In this document: piece by piece, positions 9,221 through 18,391 of the stretch
Numbering within the stretch: position 1 is the first letter of the stretch
Layout of the letters: every line of letters starts with the position of its first letter
Assembly: GCA_902581925.1 (NCBI GenBank)
Contig: CACHQB010000001.1
Coordinates: 1-64,000, forward strand
Reading direction: 5' to 3'
DNA from: an uncultured Pelagibacteraceae bacterium
GTDB lineage: Bacteria > Pseudomonadota > Alphaproteobacteria > Pelagibacterales > Pelagibacteraceae
DNA length: 64,000 bases
The notes under the pieces: model-generated
What the model was told of the DNA's origin: nothing
What the model saw: only the letters and a program-made list of their open reading frames with translations
Databases searched by the model: none
Translations under genes and position numbers: made by a program

Positions 9221-10656
9221 GCTTTTAAAAACTCCGGGTGGTTAAATAATAAAACATTTCTCTCACTAGATCGATAAACCATATTCTTAAATAAATAATC
9301 TTTTAATTTATCAGGTTTATCAAAATTATTATTTATAATTTTTTCATAAAATTCCTTATTATCATTTCCAGATTTCAAAAAATCATAACTTCTATCAGCG
9401 TAAACTAGTCTTCGAATTAACAATTCTGGTGACATCCAATCATCAGAATGATCTGACCACCCGTTGGGTTGTTTGGCTCTATAAGGATGATGTCCAATAT
9501 TTCTTAATACTCTTTCTGGATATCTTTGTTGTCGAACTGGCTTATCTCCTAAAGTATATGAATCCATTAGGTCTACTGGAGGAGGCCATTTTAAATCACC
9601 TATTTTGGCAGCTTGAATAAACCAATTTTCAGGTGTCTGGAATTTTTTAAATTTATTGTTGTAATTGAACGCAACCTTAATAGCTGCTTTGTGTATCTCT
9701 GTTAAGTGACCATCTGATTTTTTGAACGCATCAATAATTGGTTGTTTCATCTCCTTTGTTGGTTCATCATTTATTAAATATCTACAAAGTCTTTCAGCTA
9801 CAAAATCTCTACAATTTGGATGATTCACTAAATCTTTAATTACAACAGCTAAGGTTTTTTTTCCTTTTTTGTATTCTTTTCCTAAAACATTTTTCTTACC
9901 TGGCTGATGGTATTCTGAATTAAACCAAACATTTCCTGTCTCTAATTTTTTTTTGCTCCATCGTTGTTGCCACCCTGTCATTATATATGCAAGCTGAATT
10001 ACATCTTCTTGAGTATAACCTGCTTTAGGTGATACCGTATGAAGCTCTAAAAGTTCTCTCGCATGATTTTCATTAATTGAAGCTGGCTTTTTTTTTTCTA
10101 TTCTCCAATCTTGACCGGCAGTGAGACTATTTGGTCCAGCACTCTCACTATTATCTAAATGATGTATCATCGCCCATGAGGTTGTCACATCATAAACCAT
10201 TTTTTCAAATGTTTGATTTAGATTTGGTCTGATAATTTCTCTGTGATATGGACCTGTAGAATAATTAGCTAAAAAATCTTTATCGCTTATTGCAAAAAAA
10301 TTTCCCCAAAACATCCAAAGTTTCGCTAGTACTGGAGAATTACTGTTAATTCCCTCATTGTGTCTTATTGAAATTTCTAGAGATTCCCAAAATTTTTGCC
10401 CTGTATTATGTCTTAAAATATCTTTGTGGGTTTTATAGAGAGTTTTGTTATTTTTATATTTTTTTCTTAATTTTTTTCTATCATTATAAACGTAATCTCT
10501 ATAATGACCTCTAAGTTCTTTTTCAGTATAAATTTTACCTTGCCACGATAAGTCAGGAACTTCATCTAATTGGTCGAGTGCCCACTTTAATGGATCTGAA
10601 GGAATATCCTCGTTAGGTCCAATTCCATATGCAACTTTTCTAAAAAAATTTTTCAT
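9217..10656 (-). CDS. DUF1800 family protein
   Basis: NENHARELLELHTVSPKAGYTQEDVIQLAYIMTGWQ and FLANYSTGPYHREIIRPN are DUF1800 hallmarks; ATGA overlap with the DUF1501 gene. Confidence 0.9.
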   Translation of the reverse strand: MKNFFRKVAYGIGPNEDIPSDPLKWALDQLDEVPDLSWQGKIYTEKELRGHYRDYVYNDRKKLRKKYKNNKTLYKTHKDILRHNTGQKFWESLEISIRHNEGINSNSPVLAKLWMFWGNFFAISDKDFLANYSTGPYHREIIRPNLNQTFEKMVYDVTTSWAMIHHLDNSESAGPNSLTAGQDWRIEKKKPASINENHARELLELHTVSPKAGYTQEDVIQLAYIMTGWQQRWSKKKLETGNVWFNSEYHQPGKKNVLGKEYKKGKKTLAVVIKDLVNHPNCRDFVAERLCRYLINDEPTKEMKQPIIDAFKKSDGHLTEIHKAAIKVAFNYNNKFKKFQTPENWFIQAAKIGDLKWPPPVDLMDSYTLGDKPVRQQRYPERVLRNIGHHPYRAKQPNGWSDHSDDWMSPELLIRRLVYADRSYDFLKSGNDNKEFYEKIINNNFDKPDKLKDYLFKNMVYRSSERNVLLFNHPEFLKA

Positions 10657-10704
10657 ATTTTCTATTCTTAATACTTTTTAATTTATCAATACTATTTTAA
10701 TTTT

Positions 10705-11478
10705 TTAATGTGTATTCTTTAAAGCATGCTTGAAAGATATCGCATAGATTAGAAAATAAAAACAAAAAATTAATTCATGAATTTCTGATAATCTCTCAAC
10801 GAAATTAAAAGTAAAAATATCGTAATATATTGCTTCCTTTACATCTTTTCCATCTACATACCATCCTGGATGGAGATTTGCTTTATCAACAAAAAAGTCA
10901 GGAATAAAAAAAAATAAAAATATAAAAGATACAACTAACAATTTATTTTTTGGTAAAATAATTAAATTTATATAATTTTCAAAAGAAAATCTTTTTTTAA
11001 GAAAATAAAATATAATTGGGATAAAACCACACCACAACATTACCAACGACCGAGGTAATTGATCAAATAAATTTGAAATATTATGAAGATTGGTTTCTTT
11101 TTGGTTATTTATCTCGTTAAATATTTGTGGTGTATTCCATTTAAAAAAATGCTGTCCCCAGCTAATTTCCTCACCTAAATAATAAATTAAAGCTATTACT
11201 TTTAAAACGATAAACGCAGAAATTATTTTATTAAACTTAATTTTATTTATTAGACTTAATAAAATTAAAATTGAAAATAATAAAAGAATAGATTGAATAT
11301 TTTCTATCGGTCCATTTTCTAACAAAAAATTATTTAGATATTTTGTATCGTTACAAACTGAAGGTATTATGTATTTACACTGATAACCGTGAAAGAAAGT
11401 TAAACATAAAATTGCTACTAAAAGTATAATTAAATAATTAATAATTTTACCATCTTTTTCATCTTGATAAATAGACAT
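10705..11478 (-). CDS. Polytopic membrane protein
   Basis: Several hydrophobic segments; EEISWGQHFFKWNTPQIFNEINNQKETNLHN motif seen in uncharacterised integral membrane proteins. Confidence 0.7.
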   Translation of the reverse strand: MSIYQDEKDGKIINYLIILLVAILCLTFFHGYQCKYIIPSVCNDTKYLNNFLLENGPIENIQSILLLFSILILLSLINKIKFNKIISAFIVLKVIALIYYLGEEISWGQHFFKWNTPQIFNEINNQKETNLHNISNLFDQLPRSLVMLWCGFIPIIFYFLKKRFSFENYINLIILPKNKLLVVSFIFLFFFIPDFFVDKANLHPGWYVDGKDVKEAIYYDIFTFNFVERLSEIHELIFCFYFLIYAISFKHALKNTH

Positions 11479-11495
11479 AAATAAATGTTATAAAT

Positions 11496-12365
11496 TTATT
11501 TTATTTTTTCAATATCATTAATGTTTTTAAGAGAATCGTTAAATTCAGTGATATTTTCTCTTAAAGCTAAGCTAGAAATTGAATAAATCATTATTAACAA
11601 CAGAACTAATGGTAGTGAAGTTATTATTGATGCGTTACTTTTTATAAGAAGAATATAAAAAACTATAAATAAAGCAGAACGAATTAAAACTGTTTTTCTA
11701 AATACGCTAATAATTGAAAGAGAGTGTTTTAATAAATTTAAAAAACTCATTTGCGAAGGACCAAAATATCTTTTTCCTCTAATTGAAGGTGAGGATATCA
11801 GGTCTTTTTCAACTTTTTTTAAAGATCCTGAAAAACTATTCCAAGTGGCTTTTTCATCTAGCATTTTTTTTACTGTAACTTTTGATAAACAGGTAAAATT
11901 TCCAAATTTAATTGACTGTCCTGAAAAAGCTAAAGTTAAAAATTTATGAAACTGATAACAAATTTGAAAAAATAAGCCTTCTGATCTCTTTACTCTCTCA
12001 CCGACAATAGATTTATCGCCACCTTTTTTAGAAAGCTCAATAAAATTTTTAATTTCTTTAGGTTCATCCTCTCCATCTCCATCCATTGGGATAACAAAAT
12101 CGAATTCTTTTTTTTCAAAGATATATTTTAATCCTGATGCAATGCATCTTGTGTGTCCTCTGTTTACTTTCATATTTATAATTTCAAGAGAGCTAATATT
12201 TTCAATATTTGAATAGCCATCAATAATCTGTTGAGAAGATGCATCATTTATAACAACTATCGAAATTTCATGATTTAAATCCTTTATTTCGTAGTTAATA
12301 TTTTCAATCAGCAATTTTAAAGACTCTCTATCGTTGTAAATTGGAACTAAAATTACATACTTCAT
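11496..12365 (-). CDS. Family 2 glycosyltransferase (DPM1/GtrB-like)
   Basis: MKYVILVPIYNDRESLKLLIENIN...VIPMDGDGEDEPKEI; C-terminal TM segments. Confidence 0.85.
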   Translation of the reverse strand: MKYVILVPIYNDRESLKLLIENINYEIKDLNHEISIVVINDASSQQIIDGYSNIENISSLEIINMKVNRGHTRCIASGLKYIFEKKEFDFVIPMDGDGEDEPKEIKNFIELSKKGGDKSIVGERVKRSEGLFFQICYQFHKFLTLAFSGQSIKFGNFTCLSKVTVKKMLDEKATWNSFSGSLKKVEKDLISSPSIRGKRYFGPSQMSFLNLLKHSLSIISVFRKTVLIRSALFIVFYILLIKSNASIITSLPLVLLLIMIYSISSLALRENITEFNDSLKNINDIEKIK

Positions 12366-13685
12366 TTATCTTGACCCCACACAAACACTATCAAGACACA
12401 TGTAATCATTCAATTGATCAAGATTTTTTCTTTTAACAAAACCTTCCCAAACTGGTCTGGATTTTAAATGGTACGAAAGATTTCCAGCATTCCATTCATC
12501 ACCCAAAACTACATTAATTTTTGAATTGAATTGTTGATCCCAAGCATATTGAGTTTTTATCGCAATTTCTTTACCTGGATAATCTGTTCTCTTGTCATCT
12601 TTTGAAATCGAAACATAAGCGTAAAGCACAGGTGATAAAAAGAAAAAGAAAATAAATCCAATCATAAATGCTTTTAGTTTTTTTAAATTGATTTGTGCTT
12701 GGAATATATAAACAAATAGTGAACCAAAAAATAAATAGAATGGCGTCATCCACATAGTTCTTATTTTTGATCCAGTAATTAATGATGTTAAAAGCATTAA
12801 AATAATTGGCAAAATATTAATGGCTATTAAAAAAAGTAAATTTTTATCTTTAAAGTTAATATTAAAGTTAATTTTTTTTATTAGTAACCAAATTAAAATA
12901 AAAAATGGAATTAATATTCCTATTTGTTTTAGCAAAAATATTGATGGATATTTAATGTGATCTAATAAAATAGATTGTTCTAAGCCAGTTCTGGCCAAAC
13001 CATATGTAATAGTAATAAAATCATTGTTGAATAGCCATATAAAATGTGGGACCAAAATTACCAAGAAAACTTCAATGGTGACGAGATATTTAAAATCAAA
13101 CTTTCTTTCCTTTTTGAAAATTAAATAAATAAATAATAGGTCAATTGAAACCAGTAGATAAATGAATAGATATTTAGATAGAAATCCAAAAGCTGCAAAA
13201 AGACCTACCAAAAAACAATCTAAAAACTTTATTTCTTTGCCACTATAAATTTTCCATGAATAATAGACTGTTAATGACCAAAAAGGTAATTGGCAAACAT
13301 TTACATTAAATTCTGGTGTGGTGAAATTATAAAAGTAAATTGCTTCAATTAGTAATACAGAAATTAAACTTAATAAATTATTCTTTAAAATTTCTTTTGA
13401 AAATTTAAAAACATAATAAAAAGAAATAATTACAAATATTTGACTTAATAAATAATAGGCCCAATCTTGTGATCCAAAAATTTGATAAAACACTTCTGGA
13501 AAAAAAGCGCTCATTGGCGGATGTTTATTAAATCCCCAATCTAAATTGCTTCCCCAAGCTAATGCTTCGATAGTATCCAGTGGTAAATTATGATTTGTGA
13601 TTGATGGAATCAGAGTCCAAAAAATTAGATGAGCTAAGACAAAAATATAAAAAGCATTGTTTATATTTTTGTTACTAATGGTCAT
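12366..13685 (-). CDS. ArnT/PMT-like (GT39/GT83) membrane glycosyltransferase
   Basis: LDTIEALAWGSNLDWGFNKHPPMSAFFPE lumenal motif and many TM helices. Confidence 0.8.
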   Translation of the reverse strand: MTISNKNINNAFYIFVLAHLIFWTLIPSITNHNLPLDTIEALAWGSNLDWGFNKHPPMSAFFPEVFYQIFGSQDWAYYLLSQIFVIISFYYVFKFSKEILKNNLLSLISVLLIEAIYFYNFTTPEFNVNVCQLPFWSLTVYYSWKIYSGKEIKFLDCFLVGLFAAFGFLSKYLFIYLLVSIDLLFIYLIFKKERKFDFKYLVTIEVFLVILVPHFIWLFNNDFITITYGLARTGLEQSILLDHIKYPSIFLLKQIGILIPFFILIWLLIKKINFNINFKDKNLLFLIAINILPIILMLLTSLITGSKIRTMWMTPFYLFFGSLFVYIFQAQINLKKLKAFMIGFIFFFFLSPVLYAYVSISKDDKRTDYPGKEIAIKTQYAWDQQFNSKINVVLGDEWNAGNLSYHLKSRPVWEGFVKRKNLDQLNDYMCLDSVCVGSR

Positions 13686-13714
13686 TTATAAATATTTATA
13701 TCAATTAAGCTTGC

Positions 13715-13742
13715 TTGACACCCATAATTTGCTGAATATACT
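13715..13742 (+). promoter_or_regulatory. Predicted sigma70-type promoter for dksA
   Basis: TTGACA (13715-13720), 16-nt spacer, TATACT (13737-13742), 21 nt upstream of the dksA ATG. Confidence 0.6.
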
Positions 13743-13763
13743 CCGATCGATTAAAATTAAGCT

Positions 13764-14279
13764 ATGCCAAAGACTGCTAAAGCAAAGAAAAAAGTATCAA
13801 AACCAAAAACAAAAGTTGTAAGTAAGTCAAAAACAACTGTTGCCAAAGTTGCGTCCAAGGGACCTGTAAAAATCTCAAAAACATATGTTCCAAAAGATAC
13901 TGAAAAATATATGTGTGAAAAACATAAAGTGTATTTCAGAATAAGACTAACTGAATGGAAGAAGGAGCTAATCAAAGCTAACAATGAAGCCCTTTACAAT
14001 GGCGGGATGGATGATAATAATATTTCCGCAGATATTGTTGACCAGGCTAACTCATATATTGATAGTAATGTAGAAATGAAAGCAATAAATAGACAAATTA
14101 AATTAATTTCAGAAATTGATAAAGCTTTGAGAAGAATTAGAGAAGACACTTATGGTTATTGTTTAGATACAGCAGAGCCAATTGGATTAAAAAGATTAAT
14201 GGCAAGACCAGTTGCTAAATACACTATTGCAGCACAAGAAAAGCATGAAAAAGAAGAAAAAGTTCATGCAGATGATTAA
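13764..14279 (+). CDS. dksA: DksA/TraR-family RNA polymerase-binding regulator, Cys-poor
   Basis: ALRRIREDTYGYCLDTAEPIGLKRLMARPVAKYTIAAQEKHE; Lys-rich N-terminal extension. Confidence 0.9.
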   Translation: MPKTAKAKKKVSKPKTKVVSKSKTTVAKVASKGPVKISKTYVPKDTEKYMCEKHKVYFRIRLTEWKKELIKANNEALYNGGMDDNNISADIVDQANSYIDSNVEMKAINRQIKLISEIDKALRRIREDTYGYCLDTAEPIGLKRLMARPVAKYTIAAQEKHEKEEKVHADD

Positions 14280-14281
14280 CA

Positions 14282-14398
14282 ATGAGAAAAAAATCATCTA
14301 AACAAAGCTCAATATCTTTTCTTTTTGCAAAGAAATATATTTATTTTTACTATCCTTTCTTCTGGATTGTGTTGTTATTATATTTATTTTTAAAATGA
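14282..14398 (+). CDS. Candidate 38-aa single-TM small protein
   Basis: Read by eye: MRKKSSKQSSISFLFAKKYIYFYYPFFWIVLLLYLFLK*; 2 nt after dksA stop. Confidence 0.45.
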   Translation: MRKKSSKQSSISFLFAKKYIYFYYPFFWIVLLLYLFLK

Positions 14399-14490
14399 AT
14401 AAAAAATTAATCTTAATTATTATTGTAATTGTTGCTATTGAATTTTCAGGTTATGGAATACTTAGTACTCTTTACAGACTGTTTGGATAA
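14395..14490 (+). CDS. Candidate 31-aa single-TM small protein
   Basis: Read by eye: MNKKLILIIIVIVAIEFSGYGILSTLYRLFG*; ATGA overlap with the preceding small ORF. Confidence 0.45.
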   Translation: MNKKLILIIIVIVAIEFSGYGILSTLYRLFG

Positions 14491-14493
14491 ATT

Positions 14494-15120
14494 TTAAAGT
14501 TTTGGAATTTTTGCATCTCTATCCATAAAACTATAACCTTTAACTACAGCTTCACGATCTGCTATTTCCAAATACCATCTTGCTAAATTTTTATAATTCT
14601 TCAATCCAATATCATGCCATTCGTGTCTTGCCATCCACGGCCAAGTTGCAATATCAGCAATTGTATAATCTGTACCTGCAAGAAATTTAGATTGTTTTAA
14701 TCTCGTGTCTAATTCTCCATAAATTCTTTTGGTAATTTTAAAATATCTTTCTTCTCCAAATTCGCTTTTTCCAGGATTGTAATGATGAAATTGATGATGT
14801 TGCCCTATCATAGGCCCAACTGTACCCATTTGTGCCATCAACCATTGATTAATAACTAGTCTATCATTTTCATTATAAAGTTTTCCACTTTTTTCTGCTA
14901 AATACATTAATATTGCTCCTGACTCGAAAACACTTTTGTTGTTATCATGATCAATGATCACAGGAATTTTTCCAAAAGGACTAATTTTTAAATATTCTGG
15001 TTTAAACTGTTCATCTTTACCTAAATCAACTTTGGTTACTTTGTACTGATAACCAATTTCTTCAAGCATAATACTTATTTTCCATCCATTAGGAGTATTG
15101 GCAGAAAAAAGCTCTATCAT
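14494..15120 (-). CDS. Glutathione S-transferase family protein
   Basis: MIELFSANTPNGWKISIMLEEIGYQYKV...SPFGKIPVIID; C-terminal DYTIADIATWPW. Confidence 0.92.
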   Translation of the reverse strand: MIELFSANTPNGWKISIMLEEIGYQYKVTKVDLGKDEQFKPEYLKISPFGKIPVIIDHDNNKSVFESGAILMYLAEKSGKLYNENDRLVINQWLMAQMGTVGPMIGQHHQFHHYNPGKSEFGEERYFKITKRIYGELDTRLKQSKFLAGTDYTIADIATWPWMARHEWHDIGLKNYKNLARWYLEIADREAVVKGYSFMDRDAKIPKL

Positions 15121-16133
15121 TTTTTTATACCAAGTCTTTCTTGTGCAGCTTTAGATGTTGTTGTGAATTCAAATCTTAATTTTTCATCTGGTTTAGCATA
15201 TTTAAAACAGCCTCTTGCTGCCAATGCACCCTCATGAAACCCTGAAAGAATTAATTTTAATTTTCCTGGGTAAGAACAAATATCACCAATTGCAAAAATT
15301 CCCTTAACATTAGTTTCAAAATTTTCAGTATTAACTTCAACGGTTTTTTTATTTATATTTAGTCCCCAATCTAATATCGGGCCAAGTTGCATTATTAAAC
15401 CAAAGAAACCTAATACATAATCAGATTTAATCTCTTTAATGTCACCTTCGTCATGTTTTATTTTAACTGACTCAATTTTTTTGTCTCCTACAACTGAGTC
15501 CATTTGATATTTTATGAATAAATTTAACTTCCCTTGGTCATTAAGCTCTTTTACTTTTTGAACGCTCGCCTCTGCTCCACTAAAACCATCTCTTCTATGA
15601 ATTAAATTTACTTTAGAAACGTTTGATAGTTCAATAGCCCAATCTAAAGCAGAGTCTCCTCCTCCAAAAATTGAAATATTTCTGTCTTTAAATATTGATT
15701 TATCTTTAATAGAATAAAATAAAGAATTGCCTTCAAATTTTTCACATTCTTTTACTGAAAATTTTCTAGGCTCAAAAGAACCAACACCACCAGCTATTAC
15801 AATTGCAGCAACATCAAACTCTACTCTACCAGAAGTTTTAACATGCCATCTATTTTGATTTTTTTTTAACTCCTCTACTCTTTCATTTAAATGAAATTTG
15901 ACATTGAAAGGTTTGATTTGTTTTAGAAGATTATTGGTTAGCTCTTCCCCAGTGCACTCTGGTACAGCTGGGATATCATAAATGGGTTTATCGGGGTAGA
16001 GCTCAATACATTGACCACCTGCTTTATCAAGATTGTCTACTATTTCACAACTTAGTCCAATTATCCCAAGTTGATGAGCGCAAAATAATCCTGTTGGCCC
16101 TGCTCCAATAATTAATACATCTATTTTATTCAT
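15117..16133 (-). CDS. Ferredoxin-NADP reductase, thioredoxin-reductase-like type
   Basis: VLIIGAGPTGLFCAHQLG...AGGQCIELYPDKPIYDIP...GGGDSALDWA...GIFAIGDICSYPGKLKLI; lacks a CxxC redox pair at the thioredoxin reductase position. Confidence 0.88.
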   Translation of the reverse strand: MNKIDVLIIGAGPTGLFCAHQLGIIGLSCEIVDNLDKAGGQCIELYPDKPIYDIPAVPECTGEELTNNLLKQIKPFNVKFHLNERVEELKKNQNRWHVKTSGRVEFDVAAIVIAGGVGSFEPRKFSVKECEKFEGNSLFYSIKDKSIFKDRNISIFGGGDSALDWAIELSNVSKVNLIHRRDGFSGAEASVQKVKELNDQGKLNLFIKYQMDSVVGDKKIESVKIKHDEGDIKEIKSDYVLGFFGLIMQLGPILDWGLNINKKTVEVNTENFETNVKGIFAIGDICSYPGKLKLILSGFHEGALAARGCFKYAKPDEKLRFEFTTTSKAAQERLGIKK

Positions 16134-16454
16134 CTAACCTTGCTTTGATGGAATATTAACTTCTAAACCATCTAGCTCATCTGAAACTATTAACTGACAG
16201 CTCAACCTGCTATTATTTTTTGGTTCAAATGCCATATCAAGCATATCTTCCTCACCATCTTCCTTTGCTGGAAGCTTATCTAACCATTCTTCTTTGACAT
16301 AAACATGGCAAGTAGCACATGCCATTCCCCCTCCACAATCAGCATCAATTCCGGGAATATCATTTTGAATTGCGCCTTCCATTACAGTTAATCCGTTTTG
16401 AACATCGATTGTTTGAGTTTTATTATCGTGTGTATGATAAGTAATTTTTGCCAT
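16134..16454 (-). CDS. [2Fe-2S] ferredoxin (adrenodoxin-like)
   Basis: [17 protein letters not shown]...[21 protein letters not shown]. Confidence 0.92.
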   Translation of the reverse strand: MAKITYHTHDNKTQTIDVQNGLTVMEGAIQNDIPGIDADCGGGMACATCHVYVKEEWLDKLPAKEDGEEDMLDMAFEPKNNSRLSCQLIVSDELDGLEVNIPSKQG

Positions 16455-16514
16455 GCGTTATATATAGTTTCTTATCTAAATTGGACAAGTAAGTAAAAAC
16501 ATACTTGGTCAGAT

Positions 16515-17516
16515 TTATGCATTATGTGGTTCAGGGACTTCCTTTTTAAAAAAGTAGCTAGAATCCTCTCTTTGTTTCATCAGAGATGGTAAAATTTCTT
16601 TGTAAGCATCAAATAAACCATCATTTGTTCTCGGTAATTGATCTTTAATATGGTGATGGAGTTTGTCCAAGTTATAAGATGGAACTGTTGGAAACATGTG
16701 ATGAGTTACATGATATTCCATTTTCCAATATAAAAAACTTAAAATAGGATTTAAATACATTTCTCTTGTTGTGTATCTATGATCTTTAATATCTCTTGCT
16801 AAACCAGCATGTTGAGTAAAAGAAACCAGTTTATGTAAAGTTCTTCCATAAAATTTTGGTAATAAAAAAAACAAAACTGGCAACCAAGATAATGTAATTA
16901 AAGACCACAAAATAATAGCAATCCAAATTGCAACAAAAATTCTAGAATTAAAAATAACTTTTGATTGTGCATTTTCAGGAATGCAGTCTTGCATCACTTT
17001 TGTTTTTACACCCAATGCATGCTGAATAATTTCATAAGCTATACTTTTTTTAAAATAAATAAGTTCCATAAAAGGAATTAAATTAATTAAAAAATTTTTT
17101 GGAGTTTCTTTTAAATTATTTCCATACTCAATTTCATGATCATATGGATTTTCTGTTGAATATGTATTTCCATGATGAACGAAATGTGTATATCTCCATC
17201 TTGTTGGTTCAAAATTTGAGAGGTATGAAGAAATATAGTAAAAAAATTCGTTTAAAGATTTTGATTGAAAAGCGGTTTTGTGACCTGTCTCATGCCATAA
17301 TGGATTTGAAAAACCATATATATTTCCGTAAACCAAAAACCAAAAAGCAGACCACCATGTGCCCCAAGTTATATATGCCAAAATTCCTGTTACTAATAAC
17401 AATCCAAAAAAAACTGAAACATGTTGAAGCCCTTTGATATCAGATTTCTTTGAAAGCTCTTTGAGGACTTCTATATCAACTTGGCATTTATGCCATTTTT
17501 CTAATTTAACATCCAT
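16515..17516 (-). CDS. Membrane fatty acid desaturase family protein
   Basis: His boxes HETGH, HFVHHGN and HVTHH. Confidence 0.88.
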   Translation of the reverse strand: MDVKLEKWHKCQVDIEVLKELSKKSDIKGLQHVSVFFGLLLVTGILAYITWGTWWSAFWFLVYGNIYGFSNPLWHETGHKTAFQSKSLNEFFYYISSYLSNFEPTRWRYTHFVHHGNTYSTENPYDHEIEYGNNLKETPKNFLINLIPFMELIYFKKSIAYEIIQHALGVKTKVMQDCIPENAQSKVIFNSRIFVAIWIAIILWSLITLSWLPVLFFLLPKFYGRTLHKLVSFTQHAGLARDIKDHRYTTREMYLNPILSFLYWKMEYHVTHHMFPTVPSYNLDKLHHHIKDQLPRTNDGLFDAYKEILPSLMKQREDSSYFFKKEVPEPHNA

Positions 17517-17522
17517 AGAAAT

Positions 17523-17553
17523 AAAAATATGTATATTTATTATACATATTTTT
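17523..17553. repeat. Perfect inverted repeat, 13-bp arms, 5-nt spacer
   Basis: aaaaatatgtata / tttat / tatacatattttt, ending 6 nt upstream of the desaturase start codon. Confidence 0.85.
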
Positions 17554-17561
17554 AATAAAGA

Positions 17562-17599
17562 GAAAAAAAAAGGGCAAGTACAAAATTGTACCTGCCCTT
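17562..17599 (-). terminator. Rho-independent terminator of the proteorhodopsin gene
   Basis: Minus-strand aagggcaggtacaa-tt-ttgtacttgccctt stem (one G-U) followed by a T-run. Confidence 0.9.
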
Positions 17600-17617
17600 A
17601 ATTTAAATTTTAGCTAA

Positions 17618-18391
17618 TTACTTAGCTCTTCTTCCCGCAGAACTAGTTGCAGCAGCCCAAATTACTAGACCAAATGCAATTTTGTTAATGAAGTCAGCTA
17701 AGTTGTAAACGACGTTAAGTGAGTCAGCATCTACACCACCAGTTAAGTAACCAAATACGTAACCTAATGGGTAAATTGCCCAACCTACAGTAACGATCAT
17801 TCTCATTGCACCAAAAGCAGTTACAAGAGCTTTGTTACCACTTTTTGCTGCAGCTCTACCAGATTCACCTGAGAACACTTCATAAAGAATGTATACCCAA
17901 CCTGCCATTCCGATGATGAAACCTAGTGTAGCATTAATATAACCTGCTTCACCTAAGTATCCACCGATTAGCATTACTAATGAACCAATTAACAATCTCC
18001 AGAACATACCAGAGTTTGCTTTACCAATAGCTGCTAGAATTAAATAGAATTCTACCATCTGTAATGGCACAGTGATTAACCAGTCAATGTATCTGTAAAC
18101 AGTTGGCGAGTCTCCAGTAGAAACCCATACTTCTCTCATGTACATGTAGTGTATGAATGCAATACCAGTTACTAGACCAGCAACAATAACTGATGTTCTC
18201 CAGCCTGATGCGACATTGCCTGCTTCCATGAAAAAGAAAGCAGTAGCTGCTAACATTCCCATAGAGATAACCCAGAATGAAATTCCGACGAAGTCATCTT
18301 GCATCAACATCGTTGCGTCTGCTGCAATAGCTATACCTGAAAAACCTATCAAGGCCATAGCTGCTAAAGCAAACAGTTTAAGTTTTTTCAT
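17618..18391 (-). CDS. Proteorhodopsin, blue-absorbing type predicted
   Basis: RYIDWLITVPLQMVEFYLIL: proton acceptor Asp, Glu donor and Gln at the tuning position equivalent to GPR 105; retinal Lys in NLADFINKIAFGLVIW. Confidence 0.97.
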   Translation of the reverse strand: MKKLKLFALAAMALIGFSGIAIAADATMLMQDDFVGISFWVISMGMLAATAFFFMEAGNVASGWRTSVIVAGLVTGIAFIHYMYMREVWVSTGDSPTVYRYIDWLITVPLQMVEFYLILAAIGKANSGMFWRLLIGSLVMLIGGYLGEAGYINATLGFIIGMAGWVYILYEVFSGESGRAAAKSGNKALVTAFGAMRMIVTVGWAIYPLGYVFGYLTGGVDADSLNVVYNLADFINKIAFGLVIWAAATSSAGRRAK

